DNA of 45,120 bases from Bacteroidota bacterium (lineage in GTDB: Bacteria; Bacteroidota; Bacteroidia; Flavobacteriales_D; Crocinitomicaceae): assembly GCA_947378245.1 (NCBI GenBank), contig CANCJF010000006.1, positions 1 through 45,120 on the forward strand, given 5' to 3'. Positions 1 to 8,467 of the stretch are shown here, piece by piece. The notes under the pieces are model-generated. The model saw nothing but the letters and a program-made list of their open reading frames with translations, made no database searches and had not been told where the DNA came from. The position numbers and the translations under genes are program-made. The first letter of the stretch is position 1, and every line of letters begins with the position of its first letter.

Positions 1-465
1 TACGCCCAAGCAATACTTTTAATTGAAAGTCCTGCTCAACTTAAAAAATCAGAATCTGGTGCATATGGAGCATTTCAATTAATGCCAAGCGTAGCACGTA
101 ATTACGGATTGATTGTAAATGCTTCTGTTGATGAACGAGAAAGTTTCGAACGCTCCGCTTTTGGTGCAGCGCAATTAATTTCTCGTTCTTGTATTCCATC
201 CGTTAAAAGTATCCTTCAAGCTCATAACATACCTTATAACGAAACGGATCTCTGGTTTAGATTGTTAGTGATGCATGTATACCACGCAGGTGCTACCAAT
301 GTTCGCGCTGTGATCAATAAAATTCAACCCACACAAGGTGGACAAGAACTTATCAAACAGATTTGGTCTACAACCGCTGGTTCCTTTGGAAATTCTTCTC
401 AAAACTACTCGCAGGTAGCATTAGCAACACAGTTGTTGTTGCATGAAATAAGTACGGCGCATTAA
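1..465 (+). CDS. Lytic transglycosylase-like (SLT fold) protein, 5' truncated
   Basis: The reading frame is open from base 1, so the N-terminus lies outside the window; 154 codons are visible. The segment LLIESPAQ followed by SESGAYGAFQLMPSVAR matches the SLT/goose-lysozyme-like signature, in which a Glu is followed by a Gly-Ala-x-Gly-(x)-x-Gln-Leu-Met-Pro block. Glu9 of the visible part would be the catalytic acid. Such enzymes cleave the MurNAc-GlcNAc bond of peptidoglycan in the periplasm. The rest is helical with no recognised extra domain. An internal Met at base 82 lies inside the motif, so it cannot be the start. The stop codon overlaps the stop of the convergent E1 gene by three bases. 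The family call is good; the exact substrate and any N-terminal domains are unknown. Confidence 0.7.
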   Translation, partial: YAQAILLIESPAQLKKSESGAYGAFQLMPSVARNYGLIVNASVDERESFERSAFGAAQLISRSCIPSVKSILQAHNIPYNETDLWFRLLVMHVYHAGATNVRAVINKIQPTQGGQELIKQIWSTTAGSFGNSSQNYSQVALATQLLLHEISTAH

Positions 466-2513
466 TATCCCAACACAAAACCAATACTATTCTTAACTTT
501 TGTAGCATTCGTCAACAATGCTGCTTCCAAGGTAGAATTCAATGGTATCGCTGGAGTATCTACCGAACCTATAATTTGTACCGGTGCATCCAAAAACTTG
601 AAATTATCCCGTTGAATTCTTCCTGCAAGACCTAATGAAAACGATGCTTCGACCGATTCCTCTGTAACTACAATTACTTTACCGTGTTTCTTAGTGACTT
701 CATTGATGGTATCAAAATCAACTGGATTCAAGGTACGTAAATCAATAATTTCTACTTGTCCTTCAAACTGTTTCTCTGCTTCTAAAGACCAATAAACGCC
801 TCTACCATAAGTAATAATAGCACAAGATTCTCCCGATTGAATAAATGATTCATTCGCCTCTTTCACTACTCTCGCCTTTCCAAAAGGAATAACATATTCA
901 TCATCTGGTTCAATAGACATCGCTCCTTCCGTACCTGGAATTTTCGACCAATATAAGCCTTTGTGTTCTAATATAACTACTGGATTTGGATCATAAAATG
1001 CCGATTTCATCAATCCTTTTAAATCAGCTCCTGTAGAAGGATATGCTACTTTTATCCCACGAATATTTGTCAAAATAGACTCTACACTGGAAGAATGATA
1101 GGGTCCACCAGAGCCATATGCTCCAATTGGAACACGTATGATACAACTTACTGGCCATTTACCATTTGACAAATAATATGACCTACTCACCTCAGTAAAT
1201 AACTGGTTCAATCCTGGCCAAATATAATCTGCGAACTGTACTTCAACGATTGGTTTTAAACCAACTGCTGACATTCCAACGGTACTTCCAATAATAAACG
1301 CTTCTTGAATAGGCGTATTAAAAACACGGTCATCCCCAAAGGTTTGTGCTAAGGTTGCTGCTTCTCTAAAAACACCTCCTAAACGTCCTCCCACATCTTG
1401 ACCATACAACAATGCTTCTGGATGTTTAGACATTATCTCTCGTACAGCAAACAATGCACTGTCGACCATCACTGTTTTTTTCTTTCCTTGAGGTTCACGT
1501 TGTCCTTTTTCTTCCGTAATTGGACTTGGAGCGAAAATAAAATCTTGGATAGATTCAGGCAATGGATCTTGCGCATTTAATGCTTTATCATACGATTCAT
1601 CTACGAATTGCTTCACTTCATGTTCAATCGTAGAAATTTGAGTTTCTGTCGCTCCATGTTGTAAAAAAGCAGTTTTTAATTTTGGATATGGATCACGAGT
1701 AGCTGCTTCTTCCAAATCATCTCTATACCATTCTTTACGAACTCCAGAAGTGTGATGACCTAATAATGGAACTTTTGCATGTACAATAAATGGTCTACGC
1801 TCTTTACGCATTATCTCAAAAACCTCTTGAATAGTAGCATACGATTCTTCAAAATTACTTCCATCGATGGTTCTCACTTCAATTCCATGAAAACCTTTGG
1901 CATAACCTGTAATATCTTGTGCTCTGGTTTCTTTGGCATTCGCTGAAATATCCCAACCGTTATCTTGTACTAAATATAAAATCGGAAATTGTTTTAAAGC
2001 AGCCATTTGAAACGCCTCGGCAACCTCACCTTCTGTACAGGACGCATCACCCAACGAACAAACAACCACAGGATTTTTTCCTTCAAACTCTTCTGCTAAC
2101 CCTTGTTTTTCTTTGTATTGTATCCCCATTGCAATCCCTGTTGTAGGAATTGCTTGCATCCCTGTTGCAGATGATTGATGTGGAATTTTCGGCATATTAT
2201 CTCGCTTCAAAGAAGGATGAGAATAATAGGTTCTTCCTCCAGAAAACGGATCGTCTTTCTTCGCAAATACTTGCAACATCAATTCATACGGTGTCATTCC
2301 TATTCCCAATAAAATACTATCATCTCGGTAATAGGGAGAGACCCAATCTTGCGGTAACAATTGTAACCCAACAGCTAATTGAATAGCCTCATGACCACGT
2401 GAAGTAGCATGAACATATTTGGAAGTGATTTCTTTATTATCTTCATATTTTTCCGCTAAAGTCTTAGCAGTACACATGAGTTTGAATGCTTTTTCTACTA
2501 CTTTAAATTCCAT
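462..2513 (-). CDS. 2-oxoacid dehydrogenase E1, fused alpha-beta subunits
   Basis: A 683-residue thiamine-diphosphate E1 component that decarboxylates 2-oxoacids and transfers the acyl group to lipoyl-E2. Residues 1-330 form the alpha part. The ThDP motif is GDASCTEGE at 155-163, with Asn185 about 30 residues later. Residues from about 345 form the beta part: a pyrimidine-binding transketolase domain (ALLYGQDVG, FNTPIQEAFIIG) and a C-terminal transketolase domain ending near 683. In many bacteria alpha and beta are separate genes; single-chain fusions are common in Bacteroidota. Substrate is likely a branched-chain oxoacid (BkdA/BkdB-like) but pyruvate cannot be excluded. No E2 or E3 gene is nearby. 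The start lies 24 bases after the S9 peptidase stop, so the two may share a transcript. Confidence 0.9.
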   Translation of the reverse strand: MEFKVVEKAFKLMCTAKTLAEKYEDNKEITSKYVHATSRGHEAIQLAVGLQLLPQDWVSPYYRDDSILLGIGMTPYELMLQVFAKKDDPFSGGRTYYSHPSLKRDNMPKIPHQSSATGMQAIPTTGIAMGIQYKEKQGLAEEFEGKNPVVVCSLGDASCTEGEVAEAFQMAALKQFPILYLVQDNGWDISANAKETRAQDITGYAKGFHGIEVRTIDGSNFEESYATIQEVFEIMRKERRPFIVHAKVPLLGHHTSGVRKEWYRDDLEEAATRDPYPKLKTAFLQHGATETQISTIEHEVKQFVDESYDKALNAQDPLPESIQDFIFAPSPITEEKGQREPQGKKKTVMVDSALFAVREIMSKHPEALLYGQDVGGRLGGVFREAATLAQTFGDDRVFNTPIQEAFIIGSTVGMSAVGLKPIVEVQFADYIWPGLNQLFTEVSRSYYLSNGKWPVSCIIRVPIGAYGSGGPYHSSSVESILTNIRGIKVAYPSTGADLKGLMKSAFYDPNPVVILEHKGLYWSKIPGTEGAMSIEPDDEYVIPFGKARVVKEANESFIQSGESCAIITYGRGVYWSLEAEKQFEGQVEIIDLRTLNPVDFDTINEVTKKHGKVIVVTEESVEASFSLGLAGRIQRDNFKFLDAPVQIIGSVDTPAIPLNSTLEAALLTNATKVKNSIGFVLGY

Positions 2514-2537
2514 GATAAATTGACTTTAAACTGAGTA

Positions 2538-4664
2538 TTAATTGTTGTTTTTAAGAATGTAGGTTAAGATTTTTTCAATCAAATGAACGCGATCTTTCCC
2601 CATGACATTGTGTGGATGCATCGGGTAAGGGAAGAAGTCCACTTGAACTCCATCTTCAACAAATTGTTTGATCAATGAATAATTATGTTGCATTACCACT
2701 ACATCATCAGCTGTTCCATGAATTAATAATAAATTTCCTTTTAAATTTTTTGTGTAATTCAATAAAGAAGCTTTTTTATATCCTTCCACATTTTCTTCAG
2801 GTAAATCCATATAACGTTCACCATACATAATTTCATAATATTTCCAATCTGTTACTGGTCCTCCAGCAACTCCAACTTTAAATGTTCCAGGTTTACGTAA
2901 CATTAATGATGTCGTCATAAATCCGCCAAAGCTCCAACCGTGAACCGCCAAACGAGATGAATCAACATATGGTAAAGATTTCAAATACTTTACACCTTGT
3001 AATTGATCTTCCATTTCAATAGTTCCTAATTGTCTATGAATACCACTTTCGAATTCAAAACCACGATTTGCAGATCCTCTATTATCTACTGTAAAGACTA
3101 AATACCCTTTTTCAGCCATCCAATGCATCCATAAATTAGAACCATCTAACCATTCGTTTTGTATCATTTGAGCATGTGGCCCTCCATAGACGTAAACCAT
3201 TACAGGGTACTTTTTGGAAGGATCAAAATTGCTTGGTTTGATTAAACGAGTATATAATTTTGTACCGTCTTCAGCTTTAATTGAATTAATTTCAGTAATT
3301 CCTATTTTATAATCTGCCAACTTATCTTTAGCAATCACTAGCTCATTAACTACGTCACCTTTCCCATTTAATAATAATGATTTAGATGGAATAGAATGAC
3401 TTGAAAACTCATCAAAAAACCATTTCCCATCCATCCCAATTTGTAGGCTGTGCGTTCCTGAATTTTTAGTAATTAAACGTTGTTTACCTTTTAGGTTAAC
3501 AGCAAAATAATTCATGTCTAATGGATTTTCTCCAGTTGCCATAAAAACAATTTCACTTCCTTTATTGATAGTTCCAACAATGTTTTTAGTGACAAATTTA
3601 TTAATTGTTAATTGTAATTTAAGTTTATCACTCCAATCGTAATAGTATAAATTATTAAATCCATCACGTTGTGAAATCCAAACAAAATCATTTGAAGACT
3701 TAGAAGGGAAAAACACAGGATTCTCAGGTTCAACCCATTTTTCATTTTTCTCATCAAATAAGGTTCGAACAAACTCACCAGTTAAGGCATCATAAATATT
3801 TACCCACAAATGATTTTGACCACGATTTAATTCAACAATGACTACATATTTTTCATCTGGCGTCCAAGTTAAATTCGTTAAATAGTCGTCCTTTTTTCCT
3901 CTTGGAGAAATAAAAACAGTTTGTTTCGTGTTGAAATTATAAACTCCAACACGTGGCTTTTCAGATTTTTGCCCTGCCATTGGATATTTAATAGATATTA
4001 ATTCACCTGGTGTCGACTCGATATCTAACAAAGGATAATTATGCACTTCTGATTCATCTTTTTGATAAAAAGCAAGTAGGTTTCCTTCTGGTGACCAAAA
4101 AGTTCCTTTCGAAATTCCAAACTCATTTCGCGCAAAATATTTACCTGAAACAATATTTTTATCTGAATTTGAAGTGAGTTGAATAATCTCTCCCTTTTTA
4201 AGAACAAATAAATTATTTTGCACGGTATATGCTACTAAATCCTTGTAAATATCATAATCTATATTTTCCGATTTTTCATCTAATTCAAAAATTTCCCTCC
4301 CTTTTTTGGAATTAACATCAAATTCGTAGTAAACATTTTCAGCATGTAAAATGACTACATTCTCATCTTTCCATGTATAACCGTAAAAACTCCTAAATTC
4401 TGTTGACAATGAGGCGTTTACTTCTGTAATCAAAACTGAAAAGTTAACTTTTGAATCAACAGCCGAATTTATTTTTAGTGTTGTGAACTTATCTGCTAAA
4501 TAGCTGTACTTATCTGATTTTGGCAACCACATAAATCCATGCATCTTATCTGGACCTAATGCACGATATTGTTGTAACACAGATTCACTCAATGTTAATT
4601 CTTTTTTTTGAGCAATTACTGAAATTGAAAACGAAATAATCAACAAAAACAAATAAATTTTCAT
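2538..4664 (-). CDS. S9 family prolyl peptidase, DPP-IV type
   Basis: 708 residues with a Sec signal peptide (MKIYLFLLIISFSISVIAQ), so exported. Residues about 40-440 are the beta-propeller (DPPIV_N), and 470-708 the alpha/beta-hydrolase (Peptidase_S9). The visible triad is Ser578 in GWSFGG, Asp653 in HGTADD and His685 in MHPHN. YVYGGPHAQ (the oxyanion-hole Tyr region) and DNRGSANRG are also typical. The enzyme releases X-Pro or similar dipeptides from the N-terminus of peptides, probably in the periplasm, and so feeds peptide catabolism. Length matches bacterial DPP-IV (about 700-740). A divergent 185-bp gap separates it from the next lipoprotein gene. Exact P1 preference (Pro or Ala) cannot be read from sequence. 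Confidence 0.9.
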   Translation of the reverse strand: MKIYLFLLIISFSISVIAQKKELTLSESVLQQYRALGPDKMHGFMWLPKSDKYSYLADKFTTLKINSAVDSKVNFSVLITEVNASLSTEFRSFYGYTWKDENVVILHAENVYYEFDVNSKKGREIFELDEKSENIDYDIYKDLVAYTVQNNLFVLKKGEIIQLTSNSDKNIVSGKYFARNEFGISKGTFWSPEGNLLAFYQKDESEVHNYPLLDIESTPGELISIKYPMAGQKSEKPRVGVYNFNTKQTVFISPRGKKDDYLTNLTWTPDEKYVVIVELNRGQNHLWVNIYDALTGEFVRTLFDEKNEKWVEPENPVFFPSKSSNDFVWISQRDGFNNLYYYDWSDKLKLQLTINKFVTKNIVGTINKGSEIVFMATGENPLDMNYFAVNLKGKQRLITKNSGTHSLQIGMDGKWFFDEFSSHSIPSKSLLLNGKGDVVNELVIAKDKLADYKIGITEINSIKAEDGTKLYTRLIKPSNFDPSKKYPVMVYVYGGPHAQMIQNEWLDGSNLWMHWMAEKGYLVFTVDNRGSANRGFEFESGIHRQLGTIEMEDQLQGVKYLKSLPYVDSSRLAVHGWSFGGFMTTSLMLRKPGTFKVGVAGGPVTDWKYYEIMYGERYMDLPEENVEGYKKASLLNYTKNLKGNLLLIHGTADDVVVMQHNYSLIKQFVEDGVQVDFFPYPMHPHNVMGKDRVHLIEKILTYILKNNN

Positions 4665-4812
4665 ACTTAATCTATTAATTAATAAAAATTAGAATTTGTA
4701 AAATTAAGATTGTTTAGATAAATATTGATTATATTCAAAATAATTCATCTGTTTATGAAGTCGATTCACACCTAATCTCTTACGAAATTCGTATTTTTGT
4801 ACGCATAAATTG

Positions 4813-4820
4813 TATATTTG
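4813..4820 (+). promoter_or_regulatory. Bacteroidota -7 box (TATATTTG)
   Basis: TATATTTG fits the Bacteroidota -7 consensus TAnnTTTG. It lies 29 bases before the lipoprotein start, giving a short leader of roughly 22 bases. The nearest upstream TTTG (4796-4799) is only 13 bases away, closer than the usual 17-20, so only the -7 element is well supported. Confidence 0.5.
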
Positions 4821-4849
4821 TTTTAATCAAACCTAGAAATATCAGTCAC

Positions 4850-5437
4850 ATGAAGTTCAAGTTTATCATTTATTCATTATTTATCAGTTGCTTAACCTTA
4901 ACTGCATGTTCTAATTCAGATGAAAATAGCAACGAACAAGTTATCGACGAAGCATTATTAGATTTTAATGAATTTTCTTTAAAAGAATACGATATTCCTG
5001 CTACAATTTTGTTACCTGATGAAACTTCAAATGTAGGGGCCTCCACAAAAGTTGAAGTAAATCATACGGAGGGAGATTTTATGTGGGACTTAAAAATTGG
5101 ACCAAATTTTGAATTGGTAATTAATGATTGGGGGGACGATAAAGAAATTTTAAATGCTGAACTAAAAAAACTAAACGATTTAGAATTTTACAATGTGAAA
5201 TTTCTTAAAAAAACTCCAAATACTTTAATCTATGAAAGAACTTTAAAGGTTGATGGAAAGAAAAATGCATCCAACAAAGTAGGAGTTGAACATAAGACTT
5301 TTCATTTATTTATGACAAAAGTAATTAATGAAATTATTTATGTTTTTGAAACACGTGATGCTGGTTCAACCAAAGAAATTGTTGAATTGCAAGAAAAATG
5401 TATCAATTCAATTAAAGAAACTAATAAAGCTAGCTAA
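4850..5437 (+). CDS. Lipoprotein of unknown function
   Basis: 195 residues with a lipoprotein signal peptide; the lipobox LTAC places the lipidated cysteine at residue 20. The mature part is an acidic linker (DENSNEQ) followed by a mixed alpha/beta domain of about 160 residues with no motif I recognise. Signal peptidase II processing and membrane anchoring are expected. It is the first gene of an apparent unit with mrp and the NifU-like gene: the gap to mrp is 20 bases and a -7 box lies just upstream. Co-transcription with iron-sulfur genes does not by itself imply a role in cluster assembly. No signs of transfer. Confidence 0.75.
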   Translation: MKFKFIIYSLFISCLTLTACSNSDENSNEQVIDEALLDFNEFSLKEYDIPATILLPDETSNVGASTKVEVNHTEGDFMWDLKIGPNFELVINDWGDDKEILNAELKKLNDLEFYNVKFLKKTPNTLIYERTLKVDGKKNASNKVGVEHKTFHLFMTKVINEIIYVFETRDAGSTKEIVELQEKCINSIKETNKAS

Positions 5438-5457
5438 AGGCTCAACTCACTTTTATT

Positions 5458-6525
5458 ATGTCGATTACTCGAGAAAATATTCTTAACGTACTTTCTAACG
5501 TTATTGAACCAGATTTAAAAAAAGACATCGTTTCTGCTAACCTAGTAGAAAAAATAGAGTTTGATGATTCAAAAATTCACTTAGAAGTTTTTGTTTCAAA
5601 TCCTGCATTACACGCTAGAAAAAGATTACAAGAACTTATTGAGTACAACTTAAAAAATACATTTGGCAAAGAAATACAATTTACAACTATAGTAAAAGGA
5701 CTTCCAGCCGAGAGTATTGCTGCTCGAAGAAAAATTCTACCCGATGTAAAATATATTATTGCTATCGCTTCAGGAAAAGGTGGAGTGGGTAAATCTACAG
5801 TTACAGCAAATCTTGCTGGTGGACTTACAAAAGCTGGATATAAAGTTGGAATCGTCGACGCTGATATTTATGGCCCATCTATGCCTACCATGTTTGATGT
5901 GGTTGGTGAAAGACCTACCATGATTGATATTGATGGAGTAGGGAAAATTAACCCCGTAGAAAACCACGGAATTAAACTACTTTCTATTGGATTTTTTACG
6001 GATCAAGATAATGCTGTTGTATGGAGAGGTCCTATGGCTGCAAAAGCTCTAACGCAACTTTTTACGGATGCTCATTGGGGTGAATTAGACTTCCTTTTGA
6101 TTGACTTACCACCAGGTACTGGAGACATTCATTTGTCATTAGTACAAACGGTACCGTTGGATGGCGCTGTGATTGTAAGTACTCCTCAAGAGATTGCATT
6201 GGCAGATGCTCGCAAAGGTGTTAATATGTTTAAATTAGAAAACATTAACGTTCCGGTAATTGGCATGATTGAAAATATGGCTTGGTTTACCCCTGCAGAA
6301 TTACCTCAAAATAAATATTATATATTTGGTAGAGATGGCGCTAAAAATTTAGCTGAAGGGATGAACATACCATTTTTAGGACACATTCCTTTGGTACAAT
6401 CTGTTCGTGAAGCTGGGGATGTTGGGAGACCTGCAGTTTTCCAAGAAAACACTCCAACATCTAAAGCTTTTGATGAACTAACACAAACGTTCATTACTAC
6501 ATTAGAATCTTTTAAGAAAAAGTAA
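5458..6525 (+). CDS. mrp: Mrp/NBP35 family P-loop ATPase (Fe-S carrier family), lacking the CxxC
   Basis: 355 residues. Positions 1-90 form a MIP18/DUF59 domain. The ParA-like ATPase starts near 97 and has the deviant Walker A SGKGGVGKS (105-113), DADIYGPSMP, and the switch DLPPGTGD. Family members (ApbC/Ind1) bind and transfer a 4Fe-4S cluster through a C-terminal CxxC at a dimer interface. I find no cysteine anywhere in this protein. Where ApbC has its CxxC, this one reads MIENMAWFTPAEL. It is therefore an Mrp by fold but cannot hold a cluster in the standard way. It is followed after one base by a NifU-like scaffold that does carry CxxC. Cytosolic; no signal peptide. Confidence 0.92.
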   Translation: MSITRENILNVLSNVIEPDLKKDIVSANLVEKIEFDDSKIHLEVFVSNPALHARKRLQELIEYNLKNTFGKEIQFTTIVKGLPAESIAARRKILPDVKYIIAIASGKGGVGKSTVTANLAGGLTKAGYKVGIVDADIYGPSMPTMFDVVGERPTMIDIDGVGKINPVENHGIKLLSIGFFTDQDNAVVWRGPMAAKALTQLFTDAHWGELDFLLIDLPPGTGDIHLSLVQTVPLDGAVIVSTPQEIALADARKGVNMFKLENINVPVIGMIENMAWFTPAELPQNKYYIFGRDGAKNLAEGMNIPFLGHIPLVQSVREAGDVGRPAVFQENTPTSKAFDELTQTFITTLESFKKK

Positions 6526-6526
6526 A

Positions 6527-6784
6527 ATGCATACAAAAGAGGAATTAATCGTATTAGTAAATAATTCAATCGAGCAATTAAGACCTTTCCTTAATGACGA
6601 TGGAGGCGACATGGAGTTGATTGACATCACTAATGAAGGAATTGTGAGAGTGAGATTATTAGGTGCTTGTAGCTCTTGCTCGATGAGCGTTATGACATTA
6701 AAAGCTGGTTTAGAAGAGGCTATATTAAAAATTGCACCCGAAATCAAAGGTGTAATTTCAGTGGACGATTTAGAAATTGCATAA
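6527..6784 (+). CDS. NifU C-terminal domain (NfuA-type) Fe-S scaffold
   Basis: 85 residues, the size of a stand-alone NifU_C domain. The two cluster-binding cysteines are visible as C48-S-S-C51 in LLGACSSCSMS, preceded by the typical LNDDGGDMEL. Such domains dimerise to hold one 4Fe-4S cluster and hand it to apoproteins in the cytosol. The start is one base after the mrp stop codon, which implies one transcript and probably translational coupling, and the unit ends at a strong terminator directly after the stop. It may supply the cysteine ligands that the neighbouring Mrp lacks; that is inference. Confidence 0.9.
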   Translation: MHTKEELIVLVNNSIEQLRPFLNDDGGDMELIDITNEGIVRVRLLGACSSCSMSVMTLKAGLEEAILKIAPEIKGVISVDDLEIA

Positions 6785-6786
6785 AA

Positions 6787-6808
6787 AAAGCGACCAATTG
6801 GTCGCTTT
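6787..6808. terminator. Perfect palindromic bidirectional terminator
   Basis: A 22-base perfect palindrome (arm AAAGCGACCAA) begins two bases after the NifU-like stop. It is followed on the + strand by a T-rich run and preceded by an A-run, which gives a T-run on the - strand. It therefore suits both convergent genes, the NifU-like gene and superoxide dismutase. Confidence 0.9.
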
Positions 6809-6827
6809 CTTTTTTTGTAAAGTTTAA

Positions 6828-7427
6828 TTACTTCGCAGCAGAAAATTTCTCTGCAACCACCGCCCAATTAATTACATTAAAAAATGCATTAATATAATCA
6901 GGTCTTCTATTTTGGTAATTCAAGTAATAAGCATGCTCCCAAACATCCATTGCTAAAATAGCTGTCCCAGTACATCCTTCACCCATTAAAGGATTATCTT
7001 GATTTGCTGTAGAGCAAACAACAAGTTTTCCACCTTCTACACATAACCAAGCCCATCCAGAACCAAAACGAGTCGCTCCAGCTTTAGCAAATTCTTCTTT
7101 AAATGCATCAAAAGAACCAAAAGCAACATCAATCGCAGCCGCTAGTTCACCTGTTGGTTGTCCTCCAGCATTTGGAGCCATAACTTCCCAAAATAAATTG
7201 TGATTCCAATATCCTCCTCCATTATTTCTAACAGCTGGTTTATCTTTACATACTTTCAAAATTTCTTCAATAGACTTGCCTTCTAAATCAGTCCCTGCAA
7301 TTGCAGCGTTTAAATTAGTGATATACGCTTGATGATGTTTTGAATGGTGTATTTCCATTGTTCTTGCATCGATATGTGGTTCCAAAGCATCGTATGCATA
7401 AGGTAATTTTGGTAATTCAAATGACAT
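6828..7427 (-). CDS. sodA: Superoxide dismutase, Fe/Mn family (Mn-type residues)
   Basis: 199 residues, normal length for SodFM, converting superoxide to hydrogen peroxide and oxygen. Metal ligands are His27, His76 (YWNHNLFW), Asp161 and His165 ([10 protein letters not shown]). Metal-preference markers point to manganese: the second-sphere Gln is in the C-terminal half (ANQDNP, about Gln143), and a GGG replaces the Fe-type Gln before the His76 motif. Cambialistic activity remains possible. There is no signal peptide, so it is cytosolic. The start lies opposite the divergent small lipoprotein gene, 91 bases away. Confidence 0.95.
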   Translation of the reverse strand: MSFELPKLPYAYDALEPHIDARTMEIHHSKHHQAYITNLNAAIAGTDLEGKSIEEILKVCKDKPAVRNNGGGYWNHNLFWEVMAPNAGGQPTGELAAAIDVAFGSFDAFKEEFAKAGATRFGSGWAWLCVEGGKLVVCSTANQDNPLMGEGCTGTAILAMDVWEHAYYLNYQNRRPDYINAFFNVINWAVVAEKFSAAK

Positions 7428-7452
7428 AATAGTTAGTTTTAAAATTTGAATT

Positions 7453-7460
7453 CAAAATTA
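7453..7460 (-). promoter_or_regulatory. Candidate -7 box for the SOD gene
   Basis: The minus strand reads TAATTTTG, matching TAnnTTTG, 25 bases upstream of the SOD start. No TTTG sits at the expected upstream distance, so this is a partial promoter match. Confidence 0.4.
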
Positions 7461-7518
7461 CATAGTTTTTCTTAGATGCCTAACACAGTTCACAAAAAAA
7501 AACCTTAATTTTATACTC

Positions 7519-7704
7519 ATGAAAAAAATATTTTTTATTCTTGGAATTATAATCTCTTCAGTACTAACAGCATGTTCTGAAGCTCCAAAAACCGAAAAAG
7601 CTGCTCCAAAAAAAGTAGAAATGTCTGAAGAAGACAAAGCACTTGAAAAAGAAATGGAGGAATTAGATGAAGATGTTGAAGCATTAGAAACAGTTAAAAA
7701 ATAA
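7519..7704 (+). CDS. Small acidic lipoprotein
   Basis: 61 residues: a lipoprotein signal peptide with lipobox LTAC (Cys19), then about 42 residues rich in Glu, Lys, Asp and Ala, likely one charged helix or disordered. No domain is recognised. It is separated by two bases from the next membrane protein gene and heads a run of close-packed genes (membrane protein, cytochrome c, hflX, LuxE-like). The signal peptide and tight packing support a real gene. Function unknown. Confidence 0.65.
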   Translation: MKKIFFILGIIISSVLTACSEAPKTEKAAPKKVEMSEEDKALEKEMEELDEDVEALETVKK

Positions 7705-7706
7705 AC

Positions 7707-8141
7707 ATGGAAATTTTAAAACACGCACATTCAGGACTTCGTTGGGTAGCTCTAATTTTATTAGTATTTGCTATTATTAATGCGATTTCAAAAAAAGGTT
7801 CTTCTAACTATGAAAAGAAAGATAAAATGATCAATCTTTTTACAATGATTTCCTTACATACACAATTATTGCTTGGATTAATCCTATACTTCAAAAGTGA
7901 TAAAGTTCAATTTATTGCTGGTTGGATGAAACAACCGATGTTACGTTTTTATGGAATGGAGCACATATTATTAATGATTATCGCATTAGTAATTGTAACT
8001 ATAGGACGTAAGAAGGCTGAAAAAACAGAAGCACCATATTCTAAACATCAATTGATTGCAAAATGGTATTTGATTGGGTTTATTTTAATATTAGCTGCAA
8101 TTCCTTGGCCTTTTAGAAATTTAGGTGCAGGATGGTTCTAA
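7707..8141 (+). CDS. Four-helix integral membrane protein, possible b-type haem protein
   Basis: 144 residues with four predicted membrane segments (about 12-28, 43-62, 84-100, 118-134). Histidines fall in or at the ends of helices: His6/His8 (LKHAHSGLRW), His51 (SLHTQLLLG) and His86 (MEHILLM). An aromatic-Arg motif, PWPFRNLGAGW, closes the protein. This pattern suits haem b ligation, and similar Bacteroidota proteins are often labelled cytochrome B, but I recognise no established cytochrome b family. The reading frame overlaps the cytochrome c gene by 10 bases, which supports a joint redox role. Haem binding is inference. Confidence 0.65.
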   Translation: MEILKHAHSGLRWVALILLVFAIINAISKKGSSNYEKKDKMINLFTMISLHTQLLLGLILYFKSDKVQFIAGWMKQPMLRFYGMEHILLMIIALVIVTIGRKKAEKTEAPYSKHQLIAKWYLIGFILILAAIPWPFRNLGAGWF

Positions 8142-8467
8142 AAATTGGAAGTATACTTCTTGGTTTATTCCTAATTTTTGCTTGTTCAACTCCTACTAAA
8201 AATAGTAATTCCCAAAAAAAGGATACTAATATAGTTGTAGATGCTAAAGCACTTTACACGCTTCATTGTGAAGCATGTCATGGTATGGATGGAACAAAAG
8301 GTGTTTCTGGAGCTGCTAATTTGAAAGTTAGTAAAATGACCGAGATTCAGATTAAGCGTACAATCGAAAATGGAAATGATAAAGGGATGATGCCTTTTAA
8401 AGACTTATTAAATTCTGAAACCGAGATTGATTCTTTGGTCTCATTTATAAAATCATTACGTAACTAA
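8132..8467 (+). CDS. c-type cytochrome lipoprotein
   Basis: 111 residues. The lipobox IFAC gives lipidated Cys18; a short linker leads to one class-I cytochrome c domain with haem motif C46-E-A-C49-H50 and probable distal ligand Met87 in GMMPF. The haem is attached after export, so the domain faces the periplasm. It would shuttle electrons to or from a membrane partner. The start codon lies within the end of the preceding membrane protein gene, and the stop overlaps the hflX start (TAATG), so translation of all three is probably coupled. The redox partner is not in the window unless it is the four-helix neighbour. Confidence 0.88.
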   Translation: MVLKIGSILLGLFLIFACSTPTKNSNSQKKDTNIVVDAKALYTLHCEACHGMDGTKGVSGAANLKVSKMTEIQIKRTIENGNDKGMMPFKDLLNSETEIDSLVSFIKSLRN

